From Chloroflexota bacterium (lineage in GTDB: Bacteria; Chloroflexota; Ktedonobacteria; Ktedonobacterales; JACDGC01), in contig JAKAOI010000091.1 in assembly GCA_021812265.1 (NCBI GenBank), positions 1 through 7,803 of the forward strand: 7,803 nucleotides of DNA, read 5' to 3'. The position numbers and the translations under genes are program-made. Below, piece after piece: positions 1 to 5,875 of the stretch (the first letter of the stretch is position 1; every line of letters begins with the position of its first letter). The notes under the pieces are model-generated. The model saw only the letters and a list, made by a program, of their open reading frames with translations. It had not been told where the DNA came from and did no database searches.

Positions 1-1495
1 CAGACCATTGCAGTGATCCTGCGGCCGATATAAAGGTTTGGTTGGCGTATTGCAGATTTTGAATAGTATTTGCTGCGCAGATTGTGTAGTTGGTAATGGT
101 AAAAGATGTTTGTGAACCGGCGGCAAAATAATCTGAAGTCCACCCGTTTTTAGTCGGATATTGCGCTTCAATATTTGGCACAATTGTATAACTTGCAATA
201 ATACCGCCTTTTATGTATGCCGGTGTTACCGTTTCTCCACCGCCTAAAAGTACGCCATTACAATTATTGCTGGCGGTTATCAGATGAGACGCTGCGCTGC
301 CGGTGGCAGAAGATGTGAGTGTGGTAACAGTTAATGGTTGGTTGGTTTGCATGCAATTGGCTGCTACTGTAACAGCAGTAGCGTCAACATATTGCCAATA
401 TACTTCAACATCCCAAGTATTTTGCGGCAATGGATAACTGGCAAGCACATGCGCGTTGGTAGTAAACCCTCCGCCGGTTATATAACTGCCTTTGGGACAT
501 TGCGCCGTCACGTTGGTTACTAGTCCACTGGTCAGTGATTTTGCCGTAACATAGATCATTTTGGCTTGAAACGGCAGTGATGTGCTTGTGGCTGTTGGCG
601 CCGTGGTTGCCGTTGGCGCCGTGGTCGCTGTTGGCGCTATTGTCGCCGTGGGCGCAATCGTCGCTGTATCTGTAGCAGCAGGCAGGGCCTTTATTGTGCT
701 GCGGTTTGAATTTTGTCCGCCTAACAGCCCGAGTACGCCATGCAACGCGCCGGATGAAGGGATAGTTACCATTCCTATAGCCAAGACAGCGATGATGACA
801 CCGGTAACAGCCGATAAAAATACCGGCGGCGGCACATATGCAGTCGCAAAATCATTGGGAATGCCGACAGTTGGACTCCAAATGGGCGGCCTCTTTTTTT
901 TGCGGTTTTTGCATTTAGAAGTAAACTGGTTTGTTGGTGAATCTGTTCTGCGCAGTCTGTTGCAGAATCCTGATGGCATGCCGCGGGAATAATATACTTT
1001 GCCGGCTAATGGATCAAGATACCATCTGCGCACAATTAAAATACCGCTAACACAGGTTTTATCTAAACCAATAATTACACCCGGAGGGGGAGTTCCTCTT
1101 GCTGTGATTCGTTTTATTACATTTGTGCCTGGAGAACCGTTGCCAAGGACTGATTGTCCGGCAAATTGCTGCAATGATGGCGCGGCTCCGGAACTAAGCG
1201 GATTTATGTTTTGCATTGCCGCTTGATTCTTGCCACGGCGCATATTGGCGCGCACTGCCGTCGGTTTCTTGGAAAACCGGATGTGATCATTCAAAATTGC
1301 GGCGCGCTGTTCACAAGCTTCGCAAGGTTCAATATGAAAAAAATTGGTAATTGCTTTGATGATATCTCCTAAACCGTAATCTTTGCGGAATAAACGGCTG
1401 GAAATAGTTATGGCGCTTCGGCGGCGCTTTATAATGCTGTATAATGTGATGATTGCGGCGCTGAGTATTGCCGCTGATAATAATAAGACCGGCAT
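1..1495 (-). CDS. Two-TM membrane protein with CxxC cytoplasmic domain and repeated Cys/GGGF exported lobes (3' end outside window)
   Basis: Open minus-strand frame from ATG at 1495 to the left edge, 498 complete codons without a stop, so the C-terminus is missing. Residues 2-22 form a hydrophobic helix followed by KRRR at 23-26. A loop of about 195 residues follows, containing a compact GLGD...EPCEACEQR...LN element (about 41-74, with C58-x-x-C61) and a strongly basic stretch (KNRKKKRPP) before a second helix at about 225-246. A Pro/Thr/Ala linker (about 270-305) then leads to two related lobes: C333-PKGSYITGGGF with C381, and C412-NGVLLGGGE with C473. A third lobe may begin at the edge. By the positive-inside rule the loop is cytoplasmic and the lobes are outside, where each cysteine pair could form a disulfide (inference). 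The GLGD/CxxC element resembles, from memory, a small domain seen in many phage and bacterial proteins of unknown role. The start is supported by a Shine-Dalgarno sequence 11 nt upstream. Function unknown. Confidence 0.88.
   Translation of the reverse strand, partial: MPVLLLSAAILSAAIITLYSIIKRRRSAITISSRLFRKDYGLGDIIKAITNFFHIEPCEACEQRAAILNDHIRFSKKPTAVRANMRRGKNQAAMQNINPLSSGAAPSLQQFAGQSVLGNGSPGTNVIKRITARGTPPPGVIIGLDKTCVSGILIVRRWYLDPLAGKVYYSRGMPSGFCNRLRRTDSPTNQFTSKCKNRKKKRPPIWSPTVGIPNDFATAYVPPPVFLSAVTGVIIAVLAIGMVTIPSSGALHGVLGLLGGQNSNRSTIKALPAATDTATIAPTATIAPTATTAPTATTAPTATSTSLPFQAKMIYVTAKSLTSGLVTNVTAQCPKGSYITGGGFTTNAHVLASYPLPQNTWDVEVYWQYVDATAVTVAANCMQTNQPLTVTTLTSSATGSAASHLITASNNCNGVLLGGGETVTPAYIKGGIIASYTIVPNIEAQYPTKNGWTSDYFAAGSQTSFTITNYTICAANTIQNLQYANQTFISAAGSLQWS
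594..665 (-). repeat. 18-bp tandem repeat (4 copies) encoding the PTATxA linker
   Basis: Four consecutive 18-bp units lie at 594-611, 612-629, 630-647 and 648-665. The first two differ at only two positions; the units further right are more diverged. A partial unit (gtggct) precedes them at 588-593. On the coding strand they encode six-residue PTATxA units, residues about 277-301 of the membrane protein, directly between the second TM segment and the exported lobes. Such linkers are extended and are typical spacers for surface domains. The two near-identical copies suggest recent expansion, so copy number may vary between strains. Confidence 0.95.
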
Positions 1496-1506
1496 ATCAA
1501 TGAGCG

Positions 1507-1514
1507 TCTCCCTT
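1507..1514 (-). promoter_or_regulatory. Shine-Dalgarno site of the membrane-protein gene
   Basis: The minus strand reads AAGGGAGA immediately after the TGA stop of the 1402-residue gene, 11 nt before the ATG at 1495. It is a good match to the anti-Shine-Dalgarno complement and fixes the start. The only 19 bp between the genes are this site and its spacer, which supports co-transcription and possibly coupled translation. Confidence 0.75.
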
Positions 1515-4500
1515 TCAGAATTGAATCTCGCGGTCATCGGCGTAAACCATACGCCAAGGCATACGTGTAGTAAATACCTGCCCAAATGTATAACTGTCGC
1601 GGTTATCGATCGGCTCATATTCTCGTATGGCAACACGGATTCTTGCGCCGGCAGCTTCCGCTGGGACCGTTCCGGTGAATGAAACAGTCGTATCTGTGCG
1701 GCCCGAAATTTGCAGTGAACCCACTTGCTGCCAGCCAAATTCTCCCCCGATGGTGGTAAAATACTGCTCTATTGCTGCCTCTATCCGGTTCGATTGAGGT
1801 ATTTTTCCTTCCACCGTTACATTCATTATCGGTCTTTTGGGAATTAAGGTAATTACTCTGTCCGGCAATACCTGAAAATAATCACTGGTAACAACACGCG
1901 AAATATGCGCGCCGCCTATTGAGTTTGGTTGAAAGCGAACCAGCGCAAAGCGAATAAAAGGAAAATAGTCGTTTGGAGCATGTACGGCAATATCAGCATA
2001 CCAAACATTCCTGCTGGAATCAAACTGAACTGTATGCCCCGCTACACGAACTTGAATATCAGGTCTTTCCAGCAAAGATACCGTTTGAAAAGTTTTGGCG
2101 TCGATAAAATGAGTGTCTTGAAAAACTGCTCCAGCCTCTTGGTTTCTTATTTGATTGATTGCAAATGACTCAGTGACGCTATCCATATAAATGGGGTCTT
2201 TTCCCCAAATGGTTGAAAAGCGCAGCAACGCTTGAGGAATCTCGGCGGATGGTTGATTAAGATATACAACTCCCAACATTTCACCGTTTCCTGATTGAAA
2301 CCATGGCCGCTTCAAATAAACCCGTAAAATAGATCCTCTGCGAGCGCGGCGAATCATTCCTTGTGACGCAGTTTCTTTCCACTCAAATACCGGGAGCGCT
2401 TCTGGTATATCCGGTGAAGCAGGCGCTACTGTGTTGAGAATATCTAATTGCTGTTCAGATTTTGGCGCGCTGCTTCCTGCCGCCGGCGCAATAACCGGTG
2501 TGGTGTCATTTAATGGGTAGCAGTCTTTAAAGCGCGACACTCCACTCAGTCGGTACGTTATTTTATGATATTTGGTGTCACCAATATGATGGATTGCTTC
2601 CAGTCCAATTTTGGCAAGCTCGGGGGTGTTTCCCTGCGCAGGAACCGATTGCCGGTAGTTCAGATCGATTCGCTGCTCAATGACGTGCATAGCGCGCTGC
2701 GTCTGAACTGCTCCTTGCGGGGATTTACCGTCGTCTATCAAATCGACCCATTGAGATTCCAGATCGACCTTGGTTGTGCTGCCTGTATGTACAGTGTATT
2801 CACCAATGATAAATGCTCTGGCAGATTCTGCGCCGCGCTCTGTACGAAGCTGTCCTATGTACTGCGGATCGACTATCGGCGTTCGCACTGCGTGCATCAT
2901 TGTAAAAAAGTCGGATGGCGTAAATGCCCATGACGCGCCATTGAGGATAGTATTTTTAATTGCCGCCGATTGCGGGAAGGCGCTGATGCGAAGCCAGTGA
3001 GACATTATCCGCAGATGCTCTTCCTCGGTAATGGAGGAAAGCGCGGCATAATAGATTTCACCTGCGGGAATTTTCACATCAATGACAGCAACGGCGCCTT
3101 CTTGTTTTACCTCCGGCTGCACTGGCGCATGCCCAGCTGGCATACCGGTGATTTGCAGTTTATATGCCGGATAATCGGGCCATTGCAAGTTCTGGGAAAT
3201 ATGTAGACATCTGCCGATTACTTTGCCGTCGGTAGAACGAATCTCAATTTTTATCCCTTTCGCTAAAGGATCCGGCAAATAGGCAACGGGATACGCCGCG
3301 GCTCCGGTATATTTGATATAAAGTGTTTTAGGTTCTGCCGGATTTTTGGGGTTTGCCTGAGTAACCGCTGTAACGCCTGGAATAGGTGTAAGCACACCGT
3401 TATGCATTGCTTTTTCCAGTGTTGCCGCTTCGCGAGACGCAGTGGTATATCCATTGATATCGCTTTTCATATGGGTTGCGCCGTCAAACATGCCGTGCCA
3501 TTCAGAAGTTCTTTGGGAAATTTTTGGTGGCAATATCCAGCGGATAGATTCATTGACAGATGGCGCAGTTCCGTCACCATTGCGGATAACCGGTGTGTTT
3601 ACTGATTCGCCGTTTACAGGATCATTGCCCAGTACCATAATAGGCGCGCTGATAGGATCATATCTGCCAAAGGTAATTAATTCTGTGCATTCCAACGGAG
3701 TTTGCTGAAACAGTGTATCAGTTGGCGTAACGTAACTAAAACCACTGAGATCTACCATCCGCACTCGCAGCCGATAGGATCGGCCGAATCGCAGCCGTGG
3801 CAGCGATCCTTTACGTGGTTTGCGAACGAATTGCATTTCGGCGGCGGTTACAGAATCGTTATTTACCTGTACAACCGGGTTGGCGGTGTCCTTAAAATTA
3901 TCATTTACTACTTTGCCGGGTCTCGTTGCGCTTAAACTCCAGCCGTCCCACAGAAATAACTGACCGGAAAATGTCAGTGAATGGGATGGATCGTTTTGTG
4001 AGCTGCCGGTTGCGGCAAACTGCATAAACCCTTCATGCTGAACGTTTTTATTTAAGGACTGGTTTCTTAAAAAACGATAATCGGTTTGCGTTTCATGTAG
4101 AGAGTGCCACTTGTGCGCTTTTTCATCCCACACATCGGCGCGGAAACCTCTTAAAATATCTTCCGCGTATATTATTGAGCTGCTATTTTGGTTATTTTGT
4201 GTGTAAACTTGCTGCTGCAGCATGCTGGCGGTTTGCAGGCGCGGCGCAATAAAATTGGCAATGAAAGAGTCATTATGGGTTAGCGCGATGCCGTGGGTTC
4301 TTATAGCCGGCAATGTTTCGCCTTGTGCGCCGCTGCCTTGAGCAGTGTTTGTTTGCGCCGCAATGCCCAGCCACTGCGAACCGCTTTGCTCAATTTTCAA
4401 AACACCGGCGATCGCGTCGGTTTGGGAAACGATAAATTGATTTTGATCATCTACTCGCAAATATCCATTACGAATGCTGCTTTCAGAAGACGATTGCGCG

Positions 4501-5723
4501 CGAAAGGTTGTGTTATCAAGATAATATGCGGTTTGAGTTGTGTGAATTTTAGTGGGAGTTTGCGTTTGCGCCCATTGCGGCATAACCGCAATAGTACCGG
4601 AATTTGGGGTTTGTGGCGGAATTTCTACTTCCAGTTCAATTACCAAACCTAACTCTACCAGTAATTCTGGGTGGCTGCCCAAACTTGATATGATCTGGTG
4701 AAAATCGTATTGCTGGCGAACCTGATTTAGATTTGGCAACGGCATAAAAGGGTATGGTTTAATAAAATCACGTATGTGTATCGGCAGCGTTCTTAACCCT
4801 GCCTGCTGCAAATTTACCGCTGGCGGCCGATTTGATGAAGGCAGCCCAAAACCGTCGCTTGGCATATGCAACATCAGCGGGCTGCGAAATATGCGCAGAA
4901 TGGATTGTAAAATCATAAAACAGCCGCCGGCGTTTCGGCTTTGTTTTGCGATAGATTTGGGGTCTAGATGTATTCTGCCATCGGTGCGCAGACTTGAAGG
5001 AATGCCGGCTTTGCGAAGTTTACTGCGCCGAGCAGCGGGAGAGTTGGCGCTGTATTTTGGCGAAATTACAGTATCCGAAAATTTATTTTGCGATGCCGCG
5101 CTTGTCGCTGACTGCCCGGCTGTTCCTGTTCCCGCTGGCGGTGGCTGCGGCGCAGGAGGGTTTTTAGCTGCCGGAAATCCCGCAGGTCCGGTAGGTATAA
5201 TTGGCTGAACGGTTTGCGGTTGAATATGGCCGATTATTTTTGCTATGCCGGGGTGAGCAATAATTTGTTCAGGGGGAATGGGGTTGCCGCCAAATTGCAC
5301 AATCAAGTCGCTGTATATTTTTTGCAATGTGTGGTGGCTTTCCCATGATGGCGCAACATTCAATGCCGCTGCGCTTAAATTATCTGCTGTATATGGAGTA
5401 ACGGCCACATCAGGCGCAAAAATTGCTCTCCATAGCTCGGAATGCGGCATTGCTGCCCCGGTTACTTTTGCTTGGGTGGATGGCGCATTATTTAGTGAAA
5501 CAAAAAACGCCAGTGATTTTGCTTTAGTCGGCCAGTCAACAAAATCCGGATAGTTTGACAATGTAAACCCGGTGTTGATAAACCCGGTGTTATGTATGAG
5601 CGGCTGGATTTGGCTTTCCTCTAAACGCGGCGCTAAAAATGCCGCCAATTTTAAAACTCTTTGATTTCCCGACTGCCGAACCGATCTTGGCAACGCCGTC
5701 CAGATCAATGTTTGCTGTAACAT
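1515..5723 (-). CDS. Large uncharacterised multidomain protein, 1402 aa
   Basis: Complete frame, ATG at 5723 to TGA at 1515-1517. An in-frame TGA two codons upstream excludes a longer start. No signal peptide, TM segment or obvious catalytic motif is seen. Order of parts: N-terminal domain (1-165; WTALPRSV, FLAPRL, YPDFVDWP, LWRAIF); Pro/Ala/Gln-rich then basic linker (about 175-262); and a long beta-rich body. Landmarks in the body are LRGFRADVWDEKAHKWHSLH (about 524-543), LRFGRSYRLRVRMVDLSG (644-661), LPPKISQRTSEWHGMFDG (731-748), YLPDPLAKG (815-823), FTPSDFFTMMHAVRTP (934-949), GDTKYHKITYRLSGVSRF (1048-1065), RPWFQSGNGEMLGVVY (1139-1154), YFPFIRFALVRFQP (1253-1266), LPDR (1286-1289) and a C-terminal RMVYAD (1391-1396). 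From memory these landmarks recur in order in a family of large hypothetical proteins, mostly actinobacterial; no function is known to me. The ending looks intact. Its neighbours are the beta-rich protein upstream and the membrane protein 19 bp downstream. A structural, scaffold or surface role is conjecture. Confidence 0.93.
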   Translation of the reverse strand: MLQQTLIWTALPRSVRQSGNQRVLKLAAFLAPRLEESQIQPLIHNTGFINTGFTLSNYPDFVDWPTKAKSLAFFVSLNNAPSTQAKVTGAAMPHSELWRAIFAPDVAVTPYTADNLSAAALNVAPSWESHHTLQKIYSDLIVQFGGNPIPPEQIIAHPGIAKIIGHIQPQTVQPIIPTGPAGFPAAKNPPAPQPPPAGTGTAGQSATSAASQNKFSDTVISPKYSANSPAARRSKLRKAGIPSSLRTDGRIHLDPKSIAKQSRNAGGCFMILQSILRIFRSPLMLHMPSDGFGLPSSNRPPAVNLQQAGLRTLPIHIRDFIKPYPFMPLPNLNQVRQQYDFHQIISSLGSHPELLVELGLVIELEVEIPPQTPNSGTIAVMPQWAQTQTPTKIHTTQTAYYLDNTTFRAQSSSESSIRNGYLRVDDQNQFIVSQTDAIAGVLKIEQSGSQWLGIAAQTNTAQGSGAQGETLPAIRTHGIALTHNDSFIANFIAPRLQTASMLQQQVYTQNNQNSSSIIYAEDILRGFRADVWDEKAHKWHSLHETQTDYRFLRNQSLNKNVQHEGFMQFAATGSSQNDPSHSLTFSGQLFLWDGWSLSATRPGKVVNDNFKDTANPVVQVNNDSVTAAEMQFVRKPRKGSLPRLRFGRSYRLRVRMVDLSGFSYVTPTDTLFQQTPLECTELITFGRYDPISAPIMVLGNDPVNGESVNTPVIRNGDGTAPSVNESIRWILPPKISQRTSEWHGMFDGATHMKSDINGYTTASREAATLEKAMHNGVLTPIPGVTAVTQANPKNPAEPKTLYIKYTGAAAYPVAYLPDPLAKGIKIEIRSTDGKVIGRCLHISQNLQWPDYPAYKLQITGMPAGHAPVQPEVKQEGAVAVIDVKIPAGEIYYAALSSITEEEHLRIMSHWLRISAFPQSAAIKNTILNGASWAFTPSDFFTMMHAVRTPIVDPQYIGQLRTERGAESARAFIIGEYTVHTGSTTKVDLESQWVDLIDDGKSPQGAVQTQRAMHVIEQRIDLNYRQSVPAQGNTPELAKIGLEAIHHIGDTKYHKITYRLSGVSRFKDCYPLNDTTPVIAPAAGSSAPKSEQQLDILNTVAPASPDIPEALPVFEWKETASQGMIRRARRGSILRVYLKRPWFQSGNGEMLGVVYLNQPSAEIPQALLRFSTIWGKDPIYMDSVTESFAINQIRNQEAGAVFQDTHFIDAKTFQTVSLLERPDIQVRVAGHTVQFDSSRNVWYADIAVHAPNDYFPFIRFALVRFQPNSIGGAHISRVVTSDYFQVLPDRVITLIPKRPIMNVTVEGKIPQSNRIEAAIEQYFTTIGGEFGWQQVGSLQISGRTDTTVSFTGTVPAEAAGARIRVAIREYEPIDNRDSYTFGQVFTTRMPWRMVYADDREIQF
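5564..5593 (-). repeat. In-frame 15-bp tandem duplication (NTGFI/NTGFT)
   Basis: The 13-mer taaacccggtgtt occurs at 5564-5576 and again at 5579-5591, with a 15-bp period (13 of 15 bases identical). It adds five residues (N45-TGFI-N50-TGFT) inside the N-terminal domain of the 1402-residue protein, just before YPDFVDWP, without disturbing the frame. It looks like a recent slippage duplication. Confidence 0.85.
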
Positions 5724-5729
5724 ATATCA

Positions 5730-5741
5730 ATCACTTTCTTT
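5730..5741 (-). promoter_or_regulatory. Extended, imperfect Shine-Dalgarno of the 1402-aa gene
   Basis: The minus strand reads AAAGAAAGTGAT, which matches the extended ideal AAAGGAGGTGAT at 10 of 12 positions. Both mismatches fall inside the GGAGG core. It ends 6 nt before the ATG at 5723, a usual position. Pairing would rely on the flanks, so initiation may be moderate in strength. Confidence 0.5.
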
Positions 5742-5837
5742 GCAGATATGCAGATTCGACAAATTATTATGGATACAAGAAAATTTTTGGCGATCCGGTC
5801 ATTGCTCGGCATGACTATGCTGCATATGGACCACATC

Positions 5838-5875
5838 CGCAAGAAATTTCTTGCGCCAGAATGGCTGCCGCAAGA
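5838..5875 (-). repeat. Three-arm inverted repeat with mutually exclusive hairpins
   Basis: The heptamer cgcaaga and its complement occur three times: 5838-5844 (cgcaaga), 5849-5855 (tcttgcg) and 5869-5875 (cgcaaga). The first two form an 18-bp perfect palindrome, CGCAAGAAATTTCTTGCG (5838-5855): a 7-bp stem with an AATT loop. The second and third form a 27-nt hairpin (5849-5875): a 7-bp stem, one G-G mismatch, 3 bp (CAG/CTG) and a 5-nt loop, starting at the base after the upstream stop codon. Because the middle arm is shared, only one hairpin can form at a time in RNA. As DNA, the palindrome could be a dimer-binding operator. The structure is certain; the role is unknown. Confidence 0.85.

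Larger units (their letters stand above)
5724..5875 (-). other. 152-bp intergenic leader between the two large genes
   Basis: This is the only sizeable gap in the window. On the minus strand it opens, directly after the TAA of the 639-residue frame, with the three-arm inverted repeat at 5838-5875, and it closes with the Shine-Dalgarno at 5730-5741. The middle is A/T-rich. I found no -35/-10 pair with proper spacing and no U-tract after the hairpin. It is therefore unclear whether the 1402-residue gene has its own promoter here or is read through from upstream. Confidence 0.6.

Noticed and set aside
363..382. 7-bp inverted repeat GCTACTG...CAGTAGC
   Set aside because: It lies inside coding sequence and follows from Ala/Thr/Val codons in a simple stretch; no regulatory context.
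582..992. Plus-strand frame of 136 codons with a VGAVVAVGAIVAV repeat
   Set aside because: It is the antisense shadow of the 18-bp tandem repeat in the minus-strand membrane-protein gene; no ribosome site, and its composition only mirrors the repeat.
1383..1682. Plus-strand frame spanning the junction between the 1402-aa and membrane-protein genes
   Set aside because: It overlaps two well-supported minus-strand genes and their Shine-Dalgarno, with no ribosome site or recognisable protein features of its own.
4408..4415. GCGATCGC octamer (HIP1-like cyanobacterial signature)
   Set aside because: I found only one copy in 7.8 kb; HIP1 genomes have it far more often, so it gives no support for a cyanobacterial origin.
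4774..5208. Plus-strand frame of 144 codons, Gly/Ala-rich at its end
   Set aside because: Antisense to the Pro/Ala-rich linker of the 1402-residue gene, whose uninterrupted frame and recognised motifs explain this DNA.
5745..5800. Possible -10 (CATAAT / TAATAA) in the A/T-rich part of the intergenic gap
   Set aside because: No -35-like hexamer lies at 16-18 bp, and A/T-rich DNA gives such hexamers by chance.
5705..5812. Minus-strand 35-codon frame in the intergenic gap, overlapping the start of the 1402-aa gene, with a hydrophobic stretch
   Set aside because: No Shine-Dalgarno before its ATG, low-complexity A/T-derived composition and chance-level length. It could be revisited only if conserved in relatives.
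5838..5875. Rho-independent terminator after the 639-residue frame
   Set aside because: The hairpins are real, but no run of U follows either stem in the minus-strand transcript; only a weak AATTTCTT follows the larger one.
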